Assembly: GCA_965365465.1 (NCBI GenBank)
Contig: CBDUBU010000027.1
Location: forward strand, 1 to 22,804
DNA: 22,804 nt
Direction: 5' to 3'
DNA from: CBDUBU01 sp965365465
GTDB lineage: Bacteria; Bacteroidota; Rhodothermia; Rhodothermales; DASSAV01
The position numbers and the translations under genes were made by a program. The stretch's first letter is position 1, and each line of letters starts with the position of its first letter. Shown here piece after piece: positions 8,901-16,290 of the stretch. The notes under the pieces were generated by a model. The model had not been told where the DNA came from. It saw only the letters and a program-made list of their open reading frames with translations, and made no database searches.

Positions 8901-9089
8901 GCCTCAGCAAGCCACCCGTTTGCCCTCCCTCGGCGGGAGTTCAACCAGCTACTGCTGGATTACAAGCAAATGGGCGTCGGTGGGGATGATTCATGGGGCG
9001 CCCGTGTCCATGAAGAATATACCATCCCGGCCCGTCCGTACAGCTATCATTTACGGTTTGAACCCATAACTAACGAACCGGCAGAGTAA
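5910..9089 (+). CDS. Exported beta-galactosidase, GH2, LacZ type
   Basis: 1059 residues from the ATG at 5910; an in-frame ATG at 5883 is possible but would put nine extra residues before the signal peptide. The signal peptide (LPLWLSLCIVMVLS to LLAQ) sends it to the periplasm or outside, unlike cytosolic E. coli LacZ. Domains in order: jelly-roll sugar-binding domain (from YYHSLNGKWKF), Ig-like domain, TIM barrel (KGVNRHEHDP, RTAHYPNAP), further Ig-like domain, and C-terminal Bgal_small_N domain (DIHVAFKP, TWYGRGPQETYWDR). Numbered from the first ATG, the catalytic acid/base is Glu507 in LGNESG and the nucleophile Glu573 in CEYAHAMGN. It hydrolyses terminal beta-D-galactosides. No SusCD or lactose permease gene is nearby. 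Intact and of normal length. Confidence 0.95.
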   Translation: MHTAQKTSYPCLPLWLSLCIVMVLSDAGMLLAQTPHDWENVRVLARNKEAAHATLMPYATVDEALKNDRTTSPYYHSLNGKWKFHWSPDPEQRPLSFFAPDFDISAWDEISVPANWETQGYGIPIYVNIVYPFQKDPPRVTSEPPQNYTVYKHRNPVGSYVRTFQAPAAWEGRRVFVTFDGVESAFYLWINGQRVGYSQDSRTPAEFDITTYLKPGDNTMAVEVYRFNDGSYLEDQDFWRMSGIYRDVYLWSANDLHVRDFTVRTLLDTLYENATLEVDAEISLLANAGDAGTLELRLLNADGAPVFETATQPFERGSGETAQVSFRVPVKNPAKWNAETPALYQMLLVLKNDSGNTVEVIPARVGFRQVEIKNGQLLVNGKVITIKGVNRHEHDPSLGHYVNRASMVRDIELMKRNNINAVRTAHYPNAPLWYELADEYGLYLIDEANIESHGFGNTPDNQLTHDPAWREAHLQRVQRMVERDKNHPSIILWSLGNESGSGPNLDAATDWIHQHDPTRPVHYEGSSSVGDGYATDINSWMYPKPHELEERAAKFPDKPFILCEYAHAMGNSVGNLQDYWDVFDRHPGMQGGFIWDWVDQGLWKINERGERFFAYGGDFGDFPNDGNFCINGLVMPDRRPSPALAEVKKVYQNIKATPVDSVSGRFRVENRNAFTNLNRYDAAWTLAENGKPVGGGSLGKLNLAPGQAQEITVDLGSAPRIPGAEYILTVSFSLAEDASWAPKGHEVAWDQFVLPGQSPDETLTPSDQQQATLSEASGSFTMSTPDVTARVDRNTGELVSYRVKNVEMLQQPMMPNTWRVPNDNQYRNGFVERYAVWRDAAEKRRVRSVTARQLDAHQVQVVAKMEMPKGKADYTVTYTLHGDGAVDIHVAFKPLSDGLHALPRLGSKLAVPASFDQITWYGRGPQETYWDRKTGAKIGMYQNTVDQMVHPYIRPQQNGNRTDVRWLTVMNSDGMGFRIVGDPVLEFTVRPYSMEDLASASHPFALPRREFNQLLLDYKQMGVGGDDSWGARVHEEYTIPARPYSYHLRFEPITNEPAE

Positions 9090-9109
9090 CGTAGCGTGCG
9101 CCAGGCTGT

Positions 9110-10102
9110 ATGAATCCCGCTTCAATGCCAGAAAACCTGACCGTAACGTATGCCGATGTGGAAGCCGCTGCCGCCCGGCTGAATGGGGTTGCCAACCGGA
9201 CTCCAGCGCTGCGCTCGCGCACCGTCGATGCACAGACGCAGGCTTCGGTCGTGTTCAAATGCGAGAATTTCCAGCGGACGGGGTCCTTCAAGTTTCGCGG
9301 CGCTTACAATGCGCTCAGCAAGCTTTCGTCTCAGGAAAGAAAGCGGGGCGTGCTTACCTTTTCCTCCGGCAATCACGCCCAGGCGCTTGCGCTGGCTGCA
9401 CGACTGCTCGGCATCCCTGCAACTGTCATTATGCCGGACGACGCTCCGGCGGTGAAGCAAGCTGCTACACGCGAGTACGGCGCAGACGTGGTGTCCTATA
9501 ATCGCAATGAGACTACACGCGAAGAACTGGGACGCCAGATCTCCGAAGAACGCGGTTTGCCCATCATCCCGCCTTACGATCATCCCGATGTAGTGGCAGG
9601 ACAGGGTACGGTATGCAAAGAGTTATTTGAGGAGGAGGGAGCACTCGACCTGTTGCTGGTCTGTTGCGGGGGCGGCGGACTTCTCTCAGGCTCTGCCATT
9701 GCGGCGAAGGCGCTTATGCCGAACTGTCGCGTGATCGGCGTGGAGCCGGCGCTCGCCGACGATGCAACCCGGTCTTTTTACACACGGACGCTGCACACCG
9801 TTCACAATCCGGATACCCTTGCAGACGGCGCTCGCACACCTTCGCTGGGTGCTGTTACCTTCCCGCTCGTGCTTCGTTATGTGGATGACATGGCAACCGT
9901 ATCGGACGAAGCCATCCTTCGCGCCATGCTGTTCCTGTGGGAGCGCATGAAGCTGGTCGTAGAGCCAACCGGAGCGCTCGCTGCGGCGGCCTTGCTCGAA
10001 GGCATCGTGCCTGCCGCCGGCCTGCGCGTCGGTGTGCTCCTCAGCGGCGGAAACGTCGATCTCCGGAGAGCGGCAGGTTTGTTCTCGGATGTGGCATTCT
10101 GA
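9110..10102 (+). CDS. Fold-type II PLP ammonia-lyase/racemase (threonine dehydratase, serine racemase, hydroxyaspartate lyase group)
   Basis: 330 residues. The PLP lysine is Lys61 in GSFKFRGA. The substrate loop SSGNHAQ is at 85-91, the phosphate-binding GGGGLLSG at 187-194, and the C-terminal LLSGGNVD also fits. The segment GVEPALADDA matches the divalent-metal site of eukaryotic-type serine racemases and threo-3-hydroxyaspartate ammonia-lyases, and the protein lacks the C-terminal ACT domain of biosynthetic IlvA. It therefore probably deaminates L-serine, L-threonine or 3-hydroxyaspartate, or racemises serine; the sequence does not separate these. It lies 20 bp after the beta-galactosidase gene and may be read with it, though no functional link is evident. 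ATGs at 9110 and 9125 are both possible starts. Confidence 0.9.
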   Translation: MNPASMPENLTVTYADVEAAAARLNGVANRTPALRSRTVDAQTQASVVFKCENFQRTGSFKFRGAYNALSKLSSQERKRGVLTFSSGNHAQALALAARLLGIPATVIMPDDAPAVKQAATREYGADVVSYNRNETTREELGRQISEERGLPIIPPYDHPDVVAGQGTVCKELFEEEGALDLLLVCCGGGGLLSGSAIAAKALMPNCRVIGVEPALADDATRSFYTRTLHTVHNPDTLADGARTPSLGAVTFPLVLRYVDDMATVSDEAILRAMLFLWERMKLVVEPTGALAAAALLEGIVPAAGLRVGVLLSGGNVDLRRAAGLFSDVAF

Positions 10103-10156
10103 AAAGAGAGGGGACGGAAGGCAAAAGTTTCGTTTGCCTTCCGTCCCCTCTCTTTT
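10102..10156. terminator. Bidirectional hairpin terminator between convergent genes
   Basis: A perfect 24-bp inverted repeat (arms 10102-10125 and 10133-10156) with a 7-base loop. The left arm begins at the last base of the PLP-enzyme stop codon. The stem starts AAAAGAGAGGGG, so both strands end in a CUCUUUU-like tail, suiting a terminator that works both ways. The NagB-like gene on the other strand ends 17 bp further on. Confidence 0.9.
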
Positions 10157-10172
10157 GCGCCTTGCTCAGTCC

Positions 10173-12182
10173 TTACGGCATATCGAACGTAGTCACATAC
10201 GACTCGGCGGCGAAGAACTCCGGCAGACCGAGGTTGTTCATGGCTATGGCCGTATTACGGTTGCGATCCGAGGCCCGCTGCCAGAACTCGCGCTCATCGT
10301 AGGCGCCCGGGAACATAGCCCGATCTTTCTGGCTCTCGTGCTTGAAGATCGCCTCGATCTTGCGATCCAGGTCTGCTTTTGAAAGCGGCACGAAAACATC
10401 CGTCTTATACACCTCCCATTCCTGCCACGCGCCTCGATAGAGCCATACCTTCGGCCCTTCCGCCGGACGTCCGTTCGGCTTCTGACCTTTTCGCGCCGGC
10501 TTGCTCTCTTTTTCTTCCGTTTCTTCTCCTGCCGGTTTGCCGGCTTGCGCATTGTAGCGCTCCAGCGCCTGCTTGATGGCAACATAACACATCCGATGCG
10601 TTCCGTGCGGATCCGAAAGGTCACCGGCAACAAACAAATGCGTCGGACGGATCTCCTGAAGCAGGTTCAGGACAACCTGTATATCGGCTTCTCCAATCGG
10701 ATCTTTCCGAACGCGCCCCGTCTTGTAGAAAGGCATATCGAGAAAACGGGCGTTCTTATCGCTGAGACCGATAACTTCGATGGCAGCTATGGCTTCTGCA
10801 TAGCGAATGTGCGCCTTGAGCTTCTGCACTTCCTCCAGGTCAACCTGCCCTGGATTTTTCTGAGAGAGAAATTTCATGACCCGGTCGTTCTGTGCCTGAA
10901 CCTGCTCCCGCGCCGGCCCCTCGATGCCCAGCACGTCGTGGCTCAGTTCCACAAACCGAAGCGATCGCCGCACGTCTGCATCGAAAACAGCCACGGAACC
11001 GTTGGTCATATAAGCAACCGTCACGTCGTTGCCGTTTGCCACCAGTTTCTCCAGCATCCCCCCCATCGAAATAACGTCATCGTCAGGGTGCGGGCTGAAT
11101 ACAATGACCCGCTGGTTCTTGACGAGCGCGTCCCGGTACATGATGCGACTTCGCAAATCTTCAAAGACGTTGCGGCATAGTTCATCGACGCTTGTGTGCT
11201 TGTGTACGAGATCATGCAGGTGGTTGCGGTGAAAATCAGCAGCTTCCAGGTGCAGAATTGCTTTCCCCAGCTTTTCCGAAAGCCAGATCACAGCCCGCTT
11301 GGCCATCAGCGGCGTCCACTCGACTTCCCGAACCAGCCAGGGCGTCTTTTCCCGCGTTAGTTCGCTTCCCGCAGCCCGGTCCACATAGAACGTGACATTG
11401 CGGTGGAGTTGCAGATAGGAAGCCGTAACATGACGGGTCGGTTCCTCTTCCACAGCGTGCCGGATCATGCGTGCCTTGTGCTCGCCGGTAGCCATGAGGA
11501 TGATCTCACGGGCGCTGAGGATAGTGCCGACGCCCATCGTGATGGCTTCCTGCGGCACATTCTCCTCACCGAAAAAATCGCTGGCAGCGTCTTTTCGGGT
11601 AATCTCATCGAGCAGGATGAGCCTTGTACGGGTCTCCTTGCTCGAACCCGGCTCGTTGAACCCGACGTGCCCGCTCCGACCAATGCCCAGAAGGACGAGG
11701 TCGAGTCCGCCGGCCTTCCGGATGGCATGTTCGTAAGCCAGGCAGTGGCTTTCCACATCTTTCCGCGCTACAGTCCCATCCGGGATGTGTATGTTCTCAC
11801 GGGCAATATTGATGTGGTCAAACAAGTTCTCATGCATGAACCGCCGATAGCTCTGGAGGCCATCGGGGTCCATAGGATAATATTCGTCCAGGTTAAACGC
11901 GACGACATTGGAAAAGTCTAGGCCCTCTTCCTTATGCAACCGGATGAACTCCTGATACACCCCGATAGGAGTAGATCCGGTGGGAAGTCCCAGCACCAGT
12001 TGTCTGCCTACCGCCGCATGTTCTTCGATCAGATTCGCAATGCGGCGGGCGATCTGGTAAGACATCTGGGAAGGTTCGTCAAAAATAAAAACGGGTACGC
12101 GCTCAAGCTGCGTACCCTCGCTCGTTGCCCGCTCTGAATGCTCAAGCACCGGAGCGTCGAAATGCGCTGGGTAAGACGGCAT
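10173..12182 (-). CDS. Glucosamine-6-phosphate deaminase-like (NagB) domain fused to LmbE/PIG-L deacetylase-like domain
   Basis: 669 residues from the ATG at 12182; a TTG at 12218 could add 12 residues. The N-terminal half is NagB-like, with LGLPTGSTPIGVY, FNLDEYYP and GIGRSGHVGFNEPGS. In this last motif the Asp of the usual DGH (Asp141 in E. coli NagB) is Ser, encoded at 11673-11675. The C-terminal half is LmbE/PIG-L-like, with the zinc motif SPHPDDD near 11090 and HLFVAGDLSDPHGTH. A charged Lys/Glu-rich insert (encoded about 10465-10545) interrupts it. Similar fusions are annotated as glucosamine-6-phosphate deaminase-like in Bacteroides. A plausible role is processing of N-acetylated amino sugars (deacetylation and deamination), but the altered active site makes the exact reaction doubtful. 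Cytosolic, no signal peptide. Confidence 0.88.
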   Translation of the reverse strand: MPSYPAHFDAPVLEHSERATSEGTQLERVPVFIFDEPSQMSYQIARRIANLIEEHAAVGRQLVLGLPTGSTPIGVYQEFIRLHKEEGLDFSNVVAFNLDEYYPMDPDGLQSYRRFMHENLFDHINIARENIHIPDGTVARKDVESHCLAYEHAIRKAGGLDLVLLGIGRSGHVGFNEPGSSKETRTRLILLDEITRKDAASDFFGEENVPQEAITMGVGTILSAREIILMATGEHKARMIRHAVEEEPTRHVTASYLQLHRNVTFYVDRAAGSELTREKTPWLVREVEWTPLMAKRAVIWLSEKLGKAILHLEAADFHRNHLHDLVHKHTSVDELCRNVFEDLRSRIMYRDALVKNQRVIVFSPHPDDDVISMGGMLEKLVANGNDVTVAYMTNGSVAVFDADVRRSLRFVELSHDVLGIEGPAREQVQAQNDRVMKFLSQKNPGQVDLEEVQKLKAHIRYAEAIAAIEVIGLSDKNARFLDMPFYKTGRVRKDPIGEADIQVVLNLLQEIRPTHLFVAGDLSDPHGTHRMCYVAIKQALERYNAQAGKPAGEETEEKESKPARKGQKPNGRPAEGPKVWLYRGAWQEWEVYKTDVFVPLSKADLDRKIEAIFKHESQKDRAMFPGAYDEREFWQRASDRNRNTAIAMNNLGLPEFFAAESYVTTFDMP

Positions 12183-12215
12183 AGTATAAAACTGATTAGT
12201 GGACAACTGGAGAAC

Positions 12216-12223
12216 CAAAGGTA
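12216..12223 (-). promoter_or_regulatory. Candidate -7 box (TAnnTTTG) for the NagB-LmbE gene
   Basis: On the minus strand this reads TACCTTTG, matching the Bacteroidota -7 consensus TAnnTTTG, 34-41 bp before the ATG at 12182, a usual distance. No good TTG is found at the expected -33 spacing, so this is tentative. If right, it also argues that the TTG start at 12218 is not used. Confidence 0.35.
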
Positions 12224-12347
12224 CGACTTCCCGCTGCGATGGTTCTTGAATACTCTTTATCTGTTTTTAAGAAATGTTCAAGATTTTAGCAATACTACGC
12301 AGAGAAAACCCTGTGCTTTCATACACGTTAAGCCGGAATCTATAGCG

Positions 12348-12355
12348 TATCTTTG
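12348..12355 (+). promoter_or_regulatory. Candidate -7 box (TAnnTTTG) for the LhgO gene
   Basis: TATCTTTG matches the Bacteroidota -7 consensus and lies about 80 bp before the ATG at 12434. A TTA 17 bp upstream is a poor -33 element. Together with the box on the other strand it suggests a divergent promoter region at 12183-12433. No other structure was recognised there. Confidence 0.35.
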
Positions 12356-12433
12356 TTTCGGCTGCCTGCTGTTCCTGCTGAACGGCAACAGACGGGCCAT
12401 TTGTTGAACTTGCTATTAGCGCTAGACAGATTT

Positions 12434-13633
12434 ATGCTCAAAAGCGACGTTGCTATTATAGGGGGCGGCATTGTCGGGCTGGCTACGGCGTACCGGCTTA
12501 CGCAGCAGTTTCCCGCACTCCGTGTTTCTGTGCTTGAAAAAGAACCGGAAGTGGCCATGCACCAGACGGGGCACAATTCGGGAGTGCTCCATTCCGGTAT
12601 CTATTACAAACCTGGCTCGCTGAAATCGACCAATTGCAGGGAAGGCAAAAAGGAGATGGAAGCATTCTGCCGGGCAGAGGACATCCCCTATGATCTCTGC
12701 GGAAAGGTTATCGTCGCCATTGACCAGCGCGAGCTTCCCATTCTACAAAGGATCTACGAGCGGGGGCAGGCCAACGGCATTTCCTGCGAGCTGATCGGCC
12801 CCGAAAGACTCAGGGAACTGGAGCCTTATACTCCCGGCATACGCGCCATCCACGTGCCGGAAGCAGGCATCGTGAACTACCGACAGGCAGCGCAGCGCAT
12901 GGCGGAACGGATCGCTGAACGGAACGGCCAGGTTATCACACGGGCGCGGGTGGATGCCATAACCAGTCGCAACGGGCGCGTGGTGGTAAGCACTACGGCA
13001 GGCGAAGTGGAGGCCCGCTATGTCATTAACTGCTCAGGGCTGCACTCGGATCGCGTAACGGCCCTGAGCGGCCGTCGTCCGGACGTGCTGGTCGTCCCTT
13101 TCCGTGGCGAGTACTACGAGCTTAAGCCGGAAGCGCATTACCTCTGCCGGGGATTGATCTACCCGGTTCCTGATCCCAGCTTTCCCTTTCTGGGCGTTCA
13201 CTTTACCCGCATGATCAATGGGTCCGTAGAGTGCGGGCCAAACGCCGTCCTTGCGTTCGCGCGTGAAGGCTACACCATGAAGGATGTCAACCTGCGTGAC
13301 CTGGCCGAAACGCTGGCCTATCCCGGTTTCCGCAAACTGGCTGCTCGTCACTGGAAAACAGGCATGGGGGAAATATGGCGATCCCTCAGCAAGGCAGCCT
13401 TTGTCCGCGCCCTTCAGCGCCTGATTCCGGCAATACAGGCCAGTCATCTGGAACCGGCTCCTGCAGGGGTGCGAGCACAGGCCATTGCACCCGACGGAAG
13501 CATGGTGGATGACTTTATGATCGAGGAAACGGAGCGGGTCATTAATGTATGCAATGCTCCCTCTCCCGCAGCAACCGCGTCGCTGCGAATCGGCAAGCTC
13601 CTGACGGATCGGCTTGCTCCGCGCCTGAATTAG
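12434..13633 (+). CDS. lhgO: L-2-hydroxyglutarate oxidase (FAD-dependent)
   Basis: 399 residues starting MLKSDVAIIGGG at the ATG at 12434; the frame extends upstream to a TTG at 12353, but those residues precede the FAD fold and look spurious. The dinucleotide-binding GGGIVGLATAYRL at the N-terminus, the HQTGHNSGVLHSGIYY segment and the C-terminal GVRAQAI / NVCNAPSPAATAS are hallmarks of the LhgO/L2HGDH branch of the DAO-like oxidases. The enzyme reoxidises L-2-hydroxyglutarate, a side product of central metabolism or an intermediate of lysine/glutarate breakdown, to 2-oxoglutarate, passing electrons to the membrane quinone pool or to oxygen. No glutarate hydroxylase (CsiD) lies nearby, so metabolite repair is the likelier role. 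Its stop overlaps the convergent dehydrogenase stop by 4 bp. Confidence 0.9.
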   Translation: MLKSDVAIIGGGIVGLATAYRLTQQFPALRVSVLEKEPEVAMHQTGHNSGVLHSGIYYKPGSLKSTNCREGKKEMEAFCRAEDIPYDLCGKVIVAIDQRELPILQRIYERGQANGISCELIGPERLRELEPYTPGIRAIHVPEAGIVNYRQAAQRMAERIAERNGQVITRARVDAITSRNGRVVVSTTAGEVEARYVINCSGLHSDRVTALSGRRPDVLVVPFRGEYYELKPEAHYLCRGLIYPVPDPSFPFLGVHFTRMINGSVECGPNAVLAFAREGYTMKDVNLRDLAETLAYPGFRKLAARHWKTGMGEIWRSLSKAAFVRALQRLIPAIQASHLEPAPAGVRAQAIAPDGSMVDDFMIEETERVINVCNAPSPAATASLRIGKLLTDRLAPRLN

Positions 13634-14975
13634 GCATCTTGCGCCGCTGGTCCATGCGCCAGCAGGTACGTTTCTGCCTCGACGGACCAGATGCCATCAT
13701 GCCTGTCGGTGATTTCTGCCAGCGCTGCGAAAAACGGATCGGTGCGCCCTTTTTCGGCAAAGTCGTCGATGGCCGTCAGTTCCAGGTCGAGGTGGGTATA
13801 CATGAGCTTCTTGCCGCCCGGAATGTCCGGCAGGTTCTTTGTCGTCGGAATGACGGCATTCAAGCCGCCGATGTGCGTCACCAGGGCTGCCGGGTTGATG
13901 GTTCCTTCCGACATGAGCGCCAGCGCCTTTCGCATATCATCGGTGTTCCCCCCACTGGTCGCTACCACATGGGTGAAGGCGTAATGCACGTTGTAGAAGT
14001 TGAGAGATGCTGAAAAATTCGTATCGCTCGGGCCGGCAAAGAAACTGGCACTCGGCTTCGCGCACAGCTGCGCGCGCCTCGAGGACTCCGGCGTTCGTTG
14101 CTGGGGCCGGCAAAGAAATTCATGCCCCCGTCAAATCCCACCATCCGGTCAGCCATCTCGATCACGGAAGCCACAGGAGCCATGACGAGAATATCATCGT
14201 ACCCCTGATCCCCGGTAAGCGCCCGCAGATGCGCGGCAGGATCGTCCATCCCTGCCGTGTTGACATAAGCCAGCGTAATGCCCTCCTGTGCAGCCCGCTC
14301 AGGGGGGTGCAACATCTTCGCGCGAAGCAGGCGGGCGTCGTTAATATCTGTCACAACCAGCAGACTGGGGCAGCGCTCCCCATGCAGCGCGTAATCCAGA
14401 GCGCCCAGACCCATCGGCCCCGCTCCTCCGAGGATTGCCATGGCGCCTCCCTCCTTGATGCCCATGATATGGTCATACGTGCCATGCGGTCGGTGATAAC
14501 TGGCCCGAAAAGCGCCGACAATGCAGGACATAGGCTCTGAAAGCGAAGCCAGGAAAAACCCTTCTCCTTCATAACTGAGGAGACAGTCCATTTCCATAAC
14601 CTCATTCGGGATGACAACGTGTGTTGCGTCGCCGCCAATGTAGTGGTAAGAGTATCCGGGAGCATCCAGACTCCCTTTATAGTTCAGAGCAGGCTGAATG
14701 GCAAACTTGCTTCCAGGTGTGAACTTATCACGCCACTTCGCTCCTACCTCAAGAATTCGGCCCGCGAACTCATGCCCGATCATTACAGGACGCTCGGCCA
14801 CATCTTCGGGCACACGTTTGTGATCGGACCCCTGTTTGGCAGCTTTGTAGGAAGACATACAGATGCTGTCCGAAACGACTTCGGCCAGTATCTCGTCACG
14901 CTTCAGCGCAGGCAATTCGAAGGTCTCAAGCCTCAGATCGTCCTTTCCATAGAGGCGTACGGCTCTTGTTTTCAT
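13630..14975 (-). pseudogene. Zinc-type alcohol dehydrogenase (SorE/sorbitol dehydrogenase-like), frameshifted by a 74-bp insertion
   Basis: A medium-chain dehydrogenase in two frames. The upstream part (from the ATG at 14975) has the catalytic zinc region with Cys39 and GHE (His68, Glu69), but no four-cysteine structural zinc lobe. It also has the Rossmann motif AILGGAGPMGLGALDYAL, and runs in family-like sequence to NFFAGPSN. It then enters unrelated Arg-rich residues. The downstream frame repeats FFAGPSDTNF and continues normally to the stop at 13630. A 19-bp repeat (14026-14044 and 14100-14118) brackets the break, and removing 74 bp restores one 423-residue protein. The start overlaps the PHP gene stop as ATGA, so it is the third gene of the SDR-PHP-ADH operon. 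Related enzymes oxidise polyols or reduce ketose phosphates (L-sorbose 1-phosphate). It is either truly broken, reversibly switched, or an assembly or read error. Confidence 0.85.
14026..14118. repeat. 19-bp direct repeat bounding a 74-bp GC-rich insertion
   Basis: Copies at 14026-14044 and 14100-14118 differ at one base and share the exact 15-base core GGGCCGGCAAAGAAA. The 59 bp between the core copies (14045-14103) are 42/59 G+C, clearly richer than the host gene, and include a short dyad CGCGCA/TGCGCG. On the plus strand this segment is open and reads like an RCC1 repeat core (GFAHSCARLEDSGVRCWG). The 74-bp period is not a multiple of three, hence the frameshift in the dehydrogenase gene. 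Confidence 0.85.
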
Positions 14976-16279
14976 GGCAGGTTCTCGTGGCCTGTTTTTT
15001 CGTTCAAACCTGTTTCTCTAAAGACTGCTATCCGCTCCTGCAAATCCGGGTATTTCGCAACGGTTTCAGGCGTAAACATGCCCGCCGACAAATCCTTCGT
15101 AGCGGCTCGTTCGTGCCCGATCAGCGCCCACGTAGCATCAACCAGATGGCTGAACGAAGGCTGCTGCATGGCCTCGCAGATAAAGGACTGCCTCGGAGAG
15201 TTGATGTCTTCTCCGCTGATCTGGAAAAATCCGTACCTGCGGCAGTATTGCTGCACGCGCTCCAGTTGCACCGCTGTATTTCTAGAAGGCATGTAGGTGA
15301 CCGCGTTAAACCCCAGTTCTTTCAGCGTCTCGAAAAGCAGGTCAAGGTAGTCGTCCTCAAACTTCTGGCTCTTTTTGTCTCCGGTCACGGATTCCGCGAT
15401 GTCTCCGAGATAGGCGTAGGCAGAAATGGCCCCGACATGCCTGGCAAACTCGACCACTTCTCGCGCGTCAGGGCACTCCTCATCTGCATCGATATAAAAT
15501 CTCGGCACGAGTTCGCTTTTTAAGGCGCCCAGCAAGTCATACGCATAATATGGATTTTCCTTGTCCTGCAAGTACCTGATGATCTTCTCGCCGGGCTGAA
15601 CTTGCAATCCGGTCGTCAGAAAATCGACCAGCGCCTTCCCTTTTCCAAACTGCTGAATGAGCCGTTGCGAGAGCGCAAACAAGAGATGCCGCTCGGTGAT
15701 GCTGCCTCCCTCCCTGCTCATGCTTAGGGGAACCACATCCCGGTCAAAGTCAACGCGCACCCCGTAAGCAGCAAGGAGTGTGTTGATCTTTTCTGTCATG
15801 CGCCGGTTGCGCACGTTTCGCTTCTGCAAAAAGGGAGAAAAGAACGTGGCTACCGTGTCGATCTGCGTGTGCGGGATGCCATGCAACGCAATATAGGCCG
15901 AGGAAATCTGATCCGGATGGTTAATCCGGCGTCCTTTGAGCGGGGTCCTGGAGAAATCCGCGCGGCACTCCAGTCCTATCGTTGTAGCGAGTCCTATGAT
16001 GCGCCCTGCCTCAATGAACTCACGTGCTCCGCTGATGGTATCATGGTCCATGATCCCGGCCGTGGCAAGCCCGGAAATGTAGCTTAACCAGACGGCTTTG
16101 GAAGGCGAATAGGGCGAAAAAGAATAGAAGGTATGGATGTGGTTGTTCACCGCCCCGCTAAGCGCCGGTTTGTCGATGGCTCCGTGCGCTATCTGATCCG
16201 CCAGCGCACGGAGTGCATCCAGACGCATATCACGGTCGGAATGATTCAAAAGCGCCGCCCTGTCACTTTTCTTCTCCAT
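14972..16279 (-). CDS. PHP-domain metal-dependent hydrolase-like protein
   Basis: 435 residues. The N-terminal PHP metal site is visible: NHIHTFYSF (His47, His49), IMDHDTISGA (Asp78, His79, Asp80) and the acidic GLECRADF (Glu103). PHP domains are multi-metal phosphoesterases (HisK-type histidinol phosphatase, polymerase exonuclease). This protein is far longer than the minimal domain, and a later DADEECP plus YLGDI segment may complete the barrel. No signal peptide. It is the middle gene of an operon, 11 bp after the SDR gene and overlapping the alcohol dehydrogenase start by ATGA, which implies translational coupling and a role in the same pathway. It could dephosphorylate a sugar phosphate or hydrolyse a related ester; the substrate is unknown. 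Confidence 0.82.
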   Translation of the reverse strand: MEKKSDRAALLNHSDRDMRLDALRALADQIAHGAIDKPALSGAVNNHIHTFYSFSPYSPSKAVWLSYISGLATAGIMDHDTISGAREFIEAGRIIGLATTIGLECRADFSRTPLKGRRINHPDQISSAYIALHGIPHTQIDTVATFFSPFLQKRNVRNRRMTEKINTLLAAYGVRVDFDRDVVPLSMSREGGSITERHLLFALSQRLIQQFGKGKALVDFLTTGLQVQPGEKIIRYLQDKENPYYAYDLLGALKSELVPRFYIDADEECPDAREVVEFARHVGAISAYAYLGDIAESVTGDKKSQKFEDDYLDLLFETLKELGFNAVTYMPSRNTAVQLERVQQYCRRYGFFQISGEDINSPRQSFICEAMQQPSFSHLVDATWALIGHERAATKDLSAGMFTPETVAKYPDLQERIAVFRETGLNEKTGHENLP

Positions 16280-16290
16280 TATAAGCCGCC

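Noticed and set aside
14061..14078. CGCGCA/TGCGCG dyad as a recombination site or terminator
   Set aside because: The stem is only six bases with no T-tract, expected by chance in such GC-rich sequence; noted only as part of the insertion.
14000..14185. A real RCC1-repeat gene on the plus strand
   Set aside because: Only about 20 residues look like RCC1 and the rest of the frame is antisense to the dehydrogenase, so it is treated as an insertion fragment, not a gene.
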